From assembly GCA_035573715.1 (NCBI GenBank), contig DATLZZ010000005.1, positions 83,604 through 147,603 of the forward strand: a DNA stretch of 64,000 nt. Reading direction: 5' to 3'. Shown in pieces: positions 51,198-59,282 of this stretch. A model generated the notes under the pieces. It was given only the letters and a program-made list of their open reading frames with translations, had not been told where the DNA came from and ran no database searches. Both the position numbers and the translations under genes were made by a program. Origin of the DNA: JACPRL01 sp035573715 (GTDB lineage Bacteria; Acidobacteriota; Terriglobia; Acidiferrales; 2-02-FULL-67-57). Every line of letters begins with the position of its first letter. The stretch's first letter is position 1.

Positions 51198-52454
51198 ATG
51201 CGGGTACGACTGTTGGCAGTCCTCTTGTTGTGCGCCCTTCCGGCGGCGGCGCAGACCACCACCGCGATTCGCGCCGGGCACGTGATTGACCCGGCCACCG
51301 GCAAGGCCGCCGCCAATCAAATCATCCTGGTGAAGGACGGCAAGATTGCCGAAGTCGGCGCCAACGTGACCATTCCCACCGGCGCGACGCTGATTGACCT
51401 CTCGAAAGAGTGGGTGCTGCCCGGGCTGATGGACGCGCACACCCACATCACCATGAACTTGCCGCCGGCCGGCTCGCTGCCGGTGTGGGAGTCGACACTG
51501 ATTCGGGAGTCGAACGCGCGGCGGGCGCTGCGCGGCGTGGCGAACGGCCGCGCCCTGCTCGAAGCCGGCTTCACCACCGTGCGCGACGTCGGCAACGCCG
51601 CCAACTACGCCGACACCGACGTGCGCGTGGCCATCGAGAAGGGCTGGTTCGCCGGGCCCACCGTCATCAACACCGGAAAAATCATTGCGCCGCTGGGCGG
51701 GCAGTTCCCGGGCATCTCGCCCGACTGGCCGGGCTTCTGGCACTACGAGTACATTGACGCCGACACGCCTGAGGAAATCCGCAAGGGCATCCGGCAGAAC
51801 ATTTACTACGGGGCCAAGGCCATCAAGCTGGTAGCCGACAGCTTCCCCTATCACTACTCGGTGGACGACATCCGCGCCGCCGTCGATGAGACGCACCGAG
51901 CGGGGATGAAGGTGGCGGTGCACGTTTATGGCGGCGAGGCGGCGCGCGACGTCATCCTGGGCGGCGCCGATTCGATTGAGCACGGCTTCGCGCTCGACGA
52001 CGACTTGTTGAAGTTGATGAAGGAGAAAGGCACGGTCCTGGTGGGGACGGATTTTCCCTACGAGCACTTGAAGGCGATCGGCGGGCTGCTGAGCGAAGAC
52101 CCGAAGACGACAGCCGACAAGATCATCGACCGGCTGCGCAGGGCGCACAAGATCGGGGTGAAGATGGCGTTCGGGTCGGACGTGGTGGCTGATCTCGAGG
52201 GCAAGAACCGCGGGCAGATGACGATGGACTACATTGAGGTGTGGACGGCGGCGGGTGTGGCGCCGGCCGACATCCTCAAGGCCATGACCACCAACGCCGC
52301 CGAACTGCTGGGGATTTCCGAGCAGCGGGGCGCGATCAAGGCCGGGCAGGCGGCCGACCTCATCGCCACGCCGGAGAACCCGCTGGAGAACATTCAGGCG
52401 CTGCGCAAGGTCAACTTCGTGATGAAAGACGGTGCCTTCATCAAGCGCCCGTAG
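51198..52454 (+). CDS. Secreted amidohydrolase (imidazolonepropionase/prolidase-like)
   Basis: Metal-dependent hydrolase of 418 residues with a signal peptide (LLAVLLLCALPAAAQ). TIM-barrel metal ligands are seen: HTH in LPGLMDAHTHITM, the likely carboxylated Lys in GAKAIKLVADSFPYH, His in VAVHVYGGEA and SIEHGFALDDD, and Asp in MAFGSDVVADLEG. The end TNAAELLGISEQRGAIKAGQ is typical of the family. The substrate may be a dipeptide or cyclic amide; it cannot be told. ATG 51198 follows GAGGAGGAATC. Confidence 0.9.
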   Translation: MRVRLLAVLLLCALPAAAQTTTAIRAGHVIDPATGKAAANQIILVKDGKIAEVGANVTIPTGATLIDLSKEWVLPGLMDAHTHITMNLPPAGSLPVWESTLIRESNARRALRGVANGRALLEAGFTTVRDVGNAANYADTDVRVAIEKGWFAGPTVINTGKIIAPLGGQFPGISPDWPGFWHYEYIDADTPEEIRKGIRQNIYYGAKAIKLVADSFPYHYSVDDIRAAVDETHRAGMKVAVHVYGGEAARDVILGGADSIEHGFALDDDLLKLMKEKGTVLVGTDFPYEHLKAIGGLLSEDPKTTADKIIDRLRRAHKIGVKMAFGSDVVADLEGKNRGQMTMDYIEVWTAAGVAPADILKAMTTNAAELLGISEQRGAIKAGQAADLIATPENPLENIQALRKVNFVMKDGAFIKRP

Positions 52455-52475
52455 TTTTCGTCAGACTCGCCGTCG

Positions 52476-54668
52476 CTACTGCGAGGCGATGGCGATGGTG
52501 ACGATGTTGGACTGGACGCCGCCCTGGGCGAGGACGACGTCAACGGCATTGCCGGTGGGCGCCATCGCGGGCACCTGACAGGTCACTACATACAGTCCCA
52601 CAAAGCCCGGGGCCAGGCCGGAGAACAGCACCGGCGTGGGCACGCCGCCGATGGTGAGCGTGGGTGTGGTCGTGGTTTGGGAGAGCGGGTTGGCGACGGC
52701 CGCGGCGCCGGTGGCGGGCTGGTTGGTCACGGGGCCGCCACCGGTCCAGTAAATCTCGAGGAAGTCCTGGCCGCGCACCGCGGGCCGCGAGCCGGGGAAG
52801 GCGCCCATGGGCGCGGCCAGCATGGCGGTGTTGGCAATCAGGACGGCGCCCTGGCCGTTGCCCTGCTGGTTGGTGGCAAAAATCCCGGGAGCGAACTGCT
52901 GGATTTCGATCTGTTGTGAAGGTTCCACTCCGCTGGTCCCGTGCAAGACGCCCCAGGCGCCGGTGAAGATGAGCGCGGTTTCCCACGGGATCTGAACGTT
53001 GCTCTGCATGGTTGAATTGAAGAACATGGGAACCGCGACGATGTTGTCCATTCCCGAGATGTCCATGTCTACTTCCCCCTCTCCCAGACTGGTGGGCAGA
53101 GGAGTGGCCAGGGCGACGGCGGTGCTCTGGGCCAGGTTGGTGCCGAAGACGGCGGCGATGGAGCCCGGGGCAACCGGACCGGAGGCGGCGAAGCTGGCGG
53201 CGTTAACCACGCCGCCGTTGTTGATGATGGGAAGCGGGTCAGGGGTAAGAGCCGTCTGCGCCAGGAATACGTCCCTGGCGTTGTTATCATCGTTGGCGGC
53301 CAGGTTGGTGGCGTCGGAGGAGAAGGCCACGAAGCGCCCATCGGCGCTGAGGAAGCCCCCGTTGAACGCGCTGGCGTTTCCCTGCGTGCCTCCGGCGACG
53401 CTGACGCGGACGGTTTGCCCCGTCTGGCGGTCATGGACGAAGACGTCCGCCAGGTTGTTGGTATCGTTCAACACCAAGTTGCTGGCGGAGGACGAAAAGA
53501 CCACATAGCGGCCGCGGAGGCTGAGGGAGCGGGCTCCGAAGAAGCTGGTACTGTTGGCCTCTGTGCCCAGGGTTCCCTGGTCAGCCAGGTTCGGGACACT
53601 CACTCGTTCGGTGGCGCCTGTCTGACGGTCGTGGACGAAGATATCAGAGGGGCCGCTGGTGTCGTTCAACACCAGGTTTTGGGCGTTAGATTCAAAGGCG
53701 ACGAAACGCCCATCGGCGCTGATGGTGGCCAGAGAGGAAGCGCCCCCATTGGCCTGGGTTCCGAGCGTGCCCTGGTTGGCGAGGTTGGGGACGCTGACGC
53801 GGGTGGTGGCGCCGGTCTGGCGGTCATGAACGAAGATGTCTTTCAGGCCGTTCGTGTCGCCGATGACCAGGTTGGAGGCGAGGGATTCAAAGGCCACGAA
53901 GCGGCCGTTGGCGCTCATTACCGGGTTGAAGCTGCCCTCGTTGGCCTGAGTTCCGAGCATGCCTTGGTCGGCGAGGTTGGGGACGCTGACGCGGGTGGTG
54001 ACGGCAGTCTGGCGGTCGTGGACGAAGACATCATTGAATGTGTTGGTGTCGCCGAGGACCAGGTTGGTGGCGTTGGACTCAAAAGCTACCAAGCGCTCGT
54101 TGCCGCCCATGGAGGGGTTGCTACTATTGCTGTTGGCCTGGGTTCCGAGCATGCCCTGGTCGGCGAGGTTGGGGAGGCTGACGCGCGTCACCGTGGGTGT
54201 GCCGGCCTCAACGTTTCCCGAAACCACAAAGATGTCCTCGGCAGAGTTTGTGTCCCCGGTGACCAGGTTGCTGGCCGCGGACTCAATGGCCGCGCTCCGA
54301 ACGCTGGCGCCCATGATAGAGCCATTGAAGGAAGCCCCGTTGGCCGCACCGCCGCCGTTTTGCAGGCTGATGCGGATGACTCCCGGAGGAGGGTCGCAGA
54401 CGAAGGCGAACAGATCATTTGCCCCGTTGTTGTCGTTCAACACCAGGTCCGAGGCACCAGAGCTGAAGGCGACCACGCAGCCGTCGGCGCTGATGGCAAC
54501 CGCAAAGCTGGCGCCGTTGGCGGCGGTGCCGTCCAGGCCTGTGCTTACTCGCTGGGTCACGCCGACCTGCGCCAGCGCCGGCGGGGGAACGACGAGAAGC
54601 GTGAGTGTGCAGAGAATGGCTAGCGAAGCGGACTTTCTTGCAAAAACGGCTAGGGCAGGGCCTTGCAT
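52476..54668 (-). CDS. Secreted beta-propeller protein with TIGR03437 C-terminal domain
   Basis: Exported protein of 730 residues. After a signal peptide (SLAILCTLTLLVVPPPALAQ) come about six PD40/TolB-like repeats of ~70 residues, each with SADGRFVAFESNASNLV-like, DTNxxxDVFVHDRQTG and TTRVSVPNLADQG blocks. The last ~240 residues are the acidobacterial 'Soli_cterm' type (TIGR03437): NNGGVVNAASFA, APGSIAAVFGTNLA, QIPWE and LAPGFVGLYVV. ATG 54668 follows GGAGGCTACGTCC. Function unknown, probably on the cell surface. It is convergent with the amidohydrolase and divergent from folP. Confidence 0.9.
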   Translation of the reverse strand: MQGPALAVFARKSASLAILCTLTLLVVPPPALAQVGVTQRVSTGLDGTAANGASFAVAISADGCVVAFSSGASDLVLNDNNGANDLFAFVCDPPPGVIRISLQNGGGAANGASFNGSIMGASVRSAAIESAASNLVTGDTNSAEDIFVVSGNVEAGTPTVTRVSLPNLADQGMLGTQANSNSSNPSMGGNERLVAFESNATNLVLGDTNTFNDVFVHDRQTAVTTRVSVPNLADQGMLGTQANEGSFNPVMSANGRFVAFESLASNLVIGDTNGLKDIFVHDRQTGATTRVSVPNLANQGTLGTQANGGASSLATISADGRFVAFESNAQNLVLNDTSGPSDIFVHDRQTGATERVSVPNLADQGTLGTEANSTSFFGARSLSLRGRYVVFSSSASNLVLNDTNNLADVFVHDRQTGQTVRVSVAGGTQGNASAFNGGFLSADGRFVAFSSDATNLAANDDNNARDVFLAQTALTPDPLPIINNGGVVNAASFAASGPVAPGSIAAVFGTNLAQSTAVALATPLPTSLGEGEVDMDISGMDNIVAVPMFFNSTMQSNVQIPWETALIFTGAWGVLHGTSGVEPSQQIEIQQFAPGIFATNQQGNGQGAVLIANTAMLAAPMGAFPGSRPAVRGQDFLEIYWTGGGPVTNQPATGAAAVANPLSQTTTTPTLTIGGVPTPVLFSGLAPGFVGLYVVTCQVPAMAPTGNAVDVVLAQGGVQSNIVTIAIASQ

Positions 54669-54719
54669 GGACGTAGCCTCCGATGCGGTTCTTGGATGGA
54701 GAATCTCCCTCGGCGGCAG

Positions 54720-54748
54720 AGGATAATTCTGCGGTCGCGCGATGTCAA
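54720..54748 (-). promoter_or_regulatory. Sigma-70-type promoter of the TIGR03437 protein gene
   Basis: On the minus strand TTGACA (54748-54743), 17 bp, then TATCCT (54725-54720). Transcription would start near 54713, about 45 nt before the ATG at 54668. Confidence 0.5.
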
Positions 54749-54772
54749 GTTCGCGTGCGGCGCCCCTGCCTC

Positions 54773-54778
54773 TATAAT
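54773..54778 (+). promoter_or_regulatory. -10 box just before folP (possible leaderless start)
   Basis: A perfect TATAAT ends 8 bp before the folP ATG, so transcription would begin at or next to the start codon. No ribosome site is seen before the ATG. The -35 region (TTCGCG at 17 bp) is poor. Confidence 0.45.
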
Positions 54779-54786
54779 CGGGCGCG

Positions 54787-55644
54787 ATGGCCAAACGGGC
54801 AATGTTCCCCTTGCGGTTGAAGTCGCGCACGCTGCGGCTGGGGGAGCGGACGCTGGTGATGGGTGTGCTCAACGTCACGCCCGACAGCTTCAGCGACGCC
54901 GGGCGCTTCTTCTCGCCCCGGCGGGCCGTCGCGCACGCCCTGGCGATGGAGCGCGCCGGCGCCGACCTGATTGACATCGGCGGAGAGTCCACGCGGCCGG
55001 GTTCGTACGGGATTTCGGCGGAAGAAGAATTGCGGCGCGTGCTGCCGGTGCTGAAGGGTCTGAAGCGCCGGCTGCGCATTCCGATTTCCATCGACACAAG
55101 CAAGGCCGAAGTAGCGGAGGCGGCGCTGGCGGCGGGCGCGGAGATGATTAACGACATCACCGGGCTGCGCGGTGACGCCCGATTGGCGGAGGTGGCGCGA
55201 AGGCGCCGCCTACCGCTGGTGCTGATGCACATCCGCGGCACGCCGGCGACGATGCAGAAGCTCCCGCCGGCGAAGGACATCTGGCGGGAGCTGGAGCGCG
55301 GGCTGGGCTGGTCGGTGCGGCAGGCGTTGCGCGCGGGCATGAAGAGGTCGCAGCTACTGATTGACCCGGGCATTGGCTTCGGAAAAACCGCCGAGCAGAA
55401 CTACGAGATTCTGCGCGGGCTGGCGCGCCTCCGGAAATTCCGCCTGCCGATACTGATTGGGACGTCGCGAAAGAGTTTTATCGGCAAGGTGTTGGGGGGC
55501 GCGCCGCCCCAGGAGCGGCTGTGGGGGACGGCGGCGACGGTGGCGGCCTCCATCCTGGGTGGTGCTCACATTGTGCGGGTGCATGATGTGGCAGAGATGG
55601 TGCAGGTGGCGCGCGTCACCGACGCCATCCTCAACGCCAAGTAG
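54787..55644 (+). CDS. folP: Dihydropteroate synthase
   Basis: Folate enzyme of 285 residues joining p-aminobenzoate to 6-hydroxymethyl-dihydropterin pyrophosphate. Signatures: VMGVLNVTPDSFSDAG, DLIDIGGESTRPGS, NDITGLRGD, LIDPGIGFGKT and ILIGTSRKSFIG. The length is usual. It starts the folP-cdaA-cdaR run, 55 bp before cdaA. In many bacteria folP directly follows ftsH; here four accessory genes separate them. Confidence 0.96.
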   Translation: MAKRAMFPLRLKSRTLRLGERTLVMGVLNVTPDSFSDAGRFFSPRRAVAHALAMERAGADLIDIGGESTRPGSYGISAEEELRRVLPVLKGLKRRLRIPISIDTSKAEVAEAALAAGAEMINDITGLRGDARLAEVARRRRLPLVLMHIRGTPATMQKLPPAKDIWRELERGLGWSVRQALRAGMKRSQLLIDPGIGFGKTAEQNYEILRGLARLRKFRLPILIGTSRKSFIGKVLGGAPPQERLWGTAATVAASILGGAHIVRVHDVAEMVQVARVTDAILNAK

Positions 55645-55699
55645 CTGGCTTGCGCGGGGCGCGAAGGGCAATGTATAAACGCCAACCAAGGAGCGTGGC

Positions 55700-56509
55700 G
55701 TGGCAGCCTATTGCCTGCTGGAGCTGGACTGGAGGGCGGCGGCGCCCTCCTGGGTTGACCTGCTCGACATCCTCGCCGTTGCCCTCATTCTCTACGTCTT
55801 TCTCAGCATCATCAAAGACACTCGCGCCTTCCCTTTGCTGATTTCGCTGGCGCTGCTGCTGGGGGTCTATTACGCCACTGACTGGGTGCGGCTGACGGCG
55901 CTGCGGTGGCTGCTGAGCAACCTGCTGCCCTACCTGATCTTCGCGCTCATCGTGATTTACGCCGGAGAAATCCGCCGCGGCCTGACGCGGCTGGGCTGGG
56001 GCGTGCCGCTGCTGGGCGAGCTGGCGCGCAGCGAAGTCGCCGAGCCGGTGGACGACGTCGTGCTGGCGGCCAGCTACTTCGCCCAGCACCGCACCGGCGC
56101 GCTCATCGTCTTCGAGCGCGAGATCAGCCTGAGCACCTACACCGAAAGCGGCATCGCGCTCGAGGCGGCCGTGAGTTACGACCTGCTGGTGAGCATCTTC
56201 CAGCCGGCCTCGCCGCTGCACGACGGCGCCGTCATCATCCGCAAGAACCGCATCGTGGCGGCGTCATGCTTCCTGCCGCTCTCGCTCAACCCGCTGCTCT
56301 CCACCCAGATGGGCACGCGGCACCGCGCCGCCATCGGAGTGACCGAAGAGTCGGACGCAGTAGCGGTGGTGGTGAGCGAAGAGACCGGCGCCATCGCGCT
56401 GATGCACGCCGGCTCGGTGGAGCTGAACCTGACGCCGGAGCAGTTGCGCGACCGCCTGCGGCGCCACCTGCGCCCGCGGCCGGGCGTGCTGCTGGGGCGG
56501 TCGAGCTGA
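55700..56509 (+). CDS. cdaA: Diadenylate cyclase CdaA (DisA_N domain)
   Basis: Membrane enzyme of 269 residues that makes cyclic di-AMP from two ATP. Three N-terminal membrane helices (VDLLDILAVALILYVFLSII, FPLLISLALLLGVYY, LLSNLLPYLIFALIVIYAG) precede the DAC domain with LHDGAVII (DGA motif) and GTRHRAAIGVTEESDA (RHR motif). It starts at GTG 55700 after AAGGAG. The cdaR gene begins 1 bp after its stop. c-di-AMP controls potassium and osmolyte transport and wall homeostasis in known systems. Confidence 0.95.
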   Translation: MAAYCLLELDWRAAAPSWVDLLDILAVALILYVFLSIIKDTRAFPLLISLALLLGVYYATDWVRLTALRWLLSNLLPYLIFALIVIYAGEIRRGLTRLGWGVPLLGELARSEVAEPVDDVVLAASYFAQHRTGALIVFEREISLSTYTESGIALEAAVSYDLLVSIFQPASPLHDGAVIIRKNRIVAASCFLPLSLNPLLSTQMGTRHRAAIGVTEESDAVAVVVSEETGAIALMHAGSVELNLTPEQLRDRLRRHLRPRPGVLLGRSS

Positions 56510-56510
56510 G

Positions 56511-56897
56511 ATGGGCGGCTGGCTCAAACAACTGGTGCTGCACAACTGGTGGCTGAAGCTGGTGTCGCTGGGGCTGGCGTATGTGCTGTGGGTGGTGGTG
56601 ACGCAGGCGCCGCCGGTGGAGGTCGGCTTGACGGTGCCGCTCGAACTGCGCAACCTGCCGGCGAACTTGCAAGTGGCGGGGGAGATTCCGACGCGCGTGC
56701 ACCTGCACGTGCGCGGCCCGGAAGGGCAGTTGCGGATGCTGGAGCCGGAGGAAGTGGCGGTGGCGCTGGATTTGTCGGGCGCCGCGGCGGGCAATCACTC
56801 CTTCCGGTTGCAGGCGGCGAACGTCGAGCTCCCGCCGGGCGTGGAAGTGGTGCGCATCATCCCCGACCAGGTGCAGTTGGAGCTGGTGCCGCGCTGA
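56511..56897 (+). CDS. cdaR: YbbR/CdaR-like c-di-AMP cyclase regulator
   Basis: Protein of 128 residues with one N-terminal membrane helix (LKLVSLGLAYVLWVVVT) and a single YbbR domain (VPLELRNLPANLQVAGEIPT, VHLHVRGPEGQLRML, VELPPGVEVVRIIPDQVQLE). CdaR binds and controls CdaA at the membrane; known members carry several YbbR repeats, this one only one. It is 1 bp after cdaA. Confidence 0.88.
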   Translation: MGGWLKQLVLHNWWLKLVSLGLAYVLWVVVTQAPPVEVGLTVPLELRNLPANLQVAGEIPTRVHLHVRGPEGQLRMLEPEEVAVALDLSGAAAGNHSFRLQAANVELPPGVEVVRIIPDQVQLELVPR

Positions 56898-56931
56898 GCG
56901 AATCCAATCGAGGCGGGGTCGGGGAGGCGTG

Positions 56932-57438
56932 ATGGCAAACGTGATCGATGAGTTGAGCGTGATTCGGGAGCACTTGGAGCGCTACCGCGGCGTGACCCTG
57001 CAGACACTGGAGATGGTGCCGGAGGACAAGCTGCCCTGGTATCCCTCGGTGGCGCAGTTCAGCTTCGCGCAGCAGTTCTACCACATCGCCCAGGTGGAAG
57101 AGTTCTACTCGCGCGGCCTGTTTGAGGGCGACTGGAACACGGCGCGGCTCGAGCCGCCGCGCCAGCGCTTCACCCGCGACGAGCTGCGCGCCAAGCTGAA
57201 GGAGGCGCGCGCCTATACCCTGGGCCGGTTGGACAAACTGACCCCGGCGCAGCTCGAAGCCACCGTGCGCGTGCCCAACATTCCAGTCGAGTGGCCGCTG
57301 CGTTCCTGGCTGTGGTACATGCTGGAGCACGAGATTCATCACAAGGCGCAACTGGCCGTCTACCTGCGGCACATCGACGTGACGCCGCCGTTTTTTGCCT
57401 TCGTCCTGCCGCCCGGGGTGCGGCCGGACATTCGCTAG
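56932..57438 (+). CDS. DinB-like four-helix protein
   Basis: Protein of 168 residues of the DinB/YfiT metal-binding superfamily. The likely metal ligands are His in QQFYHIAQVEEFY and the pair in MLEHEIHHKAQLAVYL. Members are often thiol transferases or stress proteins; a substrate cannot be given. ATG 56932 follows GGGGAGGCG (a GTG overlaps at 56929). It lies between cdaR and the serine hydrolase gene and is an insertion into the usual cdaR-glmM order. Confidence 0.85.
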   Translation: MANVIDELSVIREHLERYRGVTLQTLEMVPEDKLPWYPSVAQFSFAQQFYHIAQVEEFYSRGLFEGDWNTARLEPPRQRFTRDELRAKLKEARAYTLGRLDKLTPAQLEATVRVPNIPVEWPLRSWLWYMLEHEIHHKAQLAVYLRHIDVTPPFFAFVLPPGVRPDIR

Positions 57439-57479
57439 ACGTCGGGTTTGGGCTCAAGTCTTTTCTTCCTGGAGGCCAC

Positions 57480-59282
57480 ATGAGGAGAGCTGCCACCTAT
57501 GTTTTGATTCTGGCGCTGGTTCTTTCGAGCATCCCCGCCAGCGGGCTGGCGCAAGCCAGGCCCAAGGCAAAGCCTGCGGCCAGTGCGACGCAACCGCTCG
57601 ATGGGTTCGACGCGTTTGTCGAAGAGCAGATGAAGGTTTGGAAAGTACCCGGTCTGGCAGTGGCGGTGGTGAAGGAGGGCAAGGTTGTCCACCTGAAGGG
57701 CTACGGGCAGCGCGATGTGGAGAGGAACCTGCCGGTGACGCCGCAGACGCTGTTCGCCATCGGCTCGATCACCAAATCGTTCACCGTGGCTGGCCTGGCG
57801 ACGCTGGCCGACGAGGGCAAGCTCGATTGGGACAAGTCGGTGCGCGAGTACCTGCCGGAGTTCCGGCTCTTCGACCCGATGGCGAGCGAGCGGATGACGC
57901 CGCGCGACCTGGTGACGCACCGCTCGGGGCTGCCCCGCCACGACGCGCTCTGGTACAACTCGACCTTCACCCGCAAAGAGATGGTGGAGCGGCTGCGCTA
58001 CCTGGAGCCGAGCCGCGACCTGCGCACCACGTTCCAGTACAACAACCTGATGTTTCTCACCGCGGGCTACCTGGCGGAAAAGCTTTCGGGAATGGGCTGG
58101 GAGGAGTTCACGCGGCAGCGGATTCTGGCGCCGCTGGGGATGGCGCGGTCGAACTTTTCCGTGCTCGACTCGGAGCGCAGCAACGACTTCGCGCGGCCCT
58201 ACGAGAAGGCCAAGCAGGAGGTGAAGGGCGTGCCGTTTCGGGTGATCGACAACATGGCGCCGGCGGGGTCGATCAACTCCAGCGTGGAGGAGATGAGTCG
58301 CTACCTGATGATGCTGATGAACAAGGGGAAGTACGAGGGCAAGCAAGTCATCTCGGAGAACTACGCGACTCAGATGCAGACGCCGCAGATGCCGACGCCG
58401 GCGCCCTCGCCGTGGAAGGAGCTGGGGCATACGAGTTACGGGATGGGTTTGTTCGTCACGTCGTATCGCGGCCACCGGCACGTGCACCACGGCGGCGCGA
58501 TTGACGGGTTCATCGCGTTCCTGTCGTTTTTGCCCGACGACAACGTGGGCGTGGTGGTGTTGACGAACCTTAGTCCGAGCCCGCTGCCGACGGTGGTGGC
58601 CTACAACGTTTACGACCGGTTTCTGGGGCTGGAACCGGTGGCGTGGAGCCAGCGGCTCAAAGAGCAGCAGGACAAGATGGAAGCAGCGGAGGAGGAAGCG
58701 AAAAAGAAAGGTTATACGCCGCGGGTTGAAGGCACGCAGCCCTCGCACAAGCTCACCGACTACACGGGCGAGTACGAGCATCCGGGGTACGGGGTGCTGT
58801 GGATTGAGGCCGAGGGGAGCGACCTGAAGCTGACGTTCAACCGCATTGTGTCGCCGCTCAAGCATTTTCACTACGACATCTTCGAGGTGCCGGAGAACCC
58901 GCTCGACCCGTTCGAGCGGGCTAAAGTGCAGTTCCTGATGAACGCGCGCGGGGAGATTGACCGGGTGCTGGTGCCGATGGAGCCGAACGTGAAGGAGATT
59001 GTGTTCGCGCGCAAAGCGGCCGCCGAAATGCGCCAGCGCGCGTTCCTCGAGCCGCTCACCGGCGAGTATGTGCTCGGGGCGCAGACGGTGACCGTAACGC
59101 TCCAGGGTGACGACACCTTGAAGCTGACCGTGCCCGGCCAGCGGCCCTATGAGCTGGTGCCGCGCAGCGGGATGACATTCGACCTCAAGGGGCTGACAGG
59201 GTTCAGTGTCGAATTCAAGAAAGACACCGGCGAGTTGGTGTTCTATCAGCCGAACGGAACGTTTGTGGCGAAGAGGAAATAG
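57480..59282 (+). CDS. Exported serine hydrolase (beta-lactamase/class C PBP-like)
   Basis: Protein of 600 residues. After a signal peptide (VLILALVLSSIPASGLAQ) comes a class C beta-lactamase-type domain (~35-400): SxxK in GSITKSFTVAG, YxN-like in FQYNNLMFLTAGYLA and HHGGAIDGF as the third motif. A C-terminal lipocalin/DUF3471-like beta domain follows (DYTGEYEHPGYGVLWIEAEG, then a second EYVLGAQTVTVTLQGDD unit). Such proteins are D-amino peptidases or esterases in the periplasm. ATG 57480 follows GGAGGCCAC. Its stop shares one base with the glmM start. Confidence 0.92.
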   Translation: MRRAATYVLILALVLSSIPASGLAQARPKAKPAASATQPLDGFDAFVEEQMKVWKVPGLAVAVVKEGKVVHLKGYGQRDVERNLPVTPQTLFAIGSITKSFTVAGLATLADEGKLDWDKSVREYLPEFRLFDPMASERMTPRDLVTHRSGLPRHDALWYNSTFTRKEMVERLRYLEPSRDLRTTFQYNNLMFLTAGYLAEKLSGMGWEEFTRQRILAPLGMARSNFSVLDSERSNDFARPYEKAKQEVKGVPFRVIDNMAPAGSINSSVEEMSRYLMMLMNKGKYEGKQVISENYATQMQTPQMPTPAPSPWKELGHTSYGMGLFVTSYRGHRHVHHGGAIDGFIAFLSFLPDDNVGVVVLTNLSPSPLPTVVAYNVYDRFLGLEPVAWSQRLKEQQDKMEAAEEEAKKKGYTPRVEGTQPSHKLTDYTGEYEHPGYGVLWIEAEGSDLKLTFNRIVSPLKHFHYDIFEVPENPLDPFERAKVQFLMNARGEIDRVLVPMEPNVKEIVFARKAAAEMRQRAFLEPLTGEYVLGAQTVTVTLQGDDTLKLTVPGQRPYELVPRSGMTFDLKGLTGFSVEFKKDTGELVFYQPNGTFVAKRK

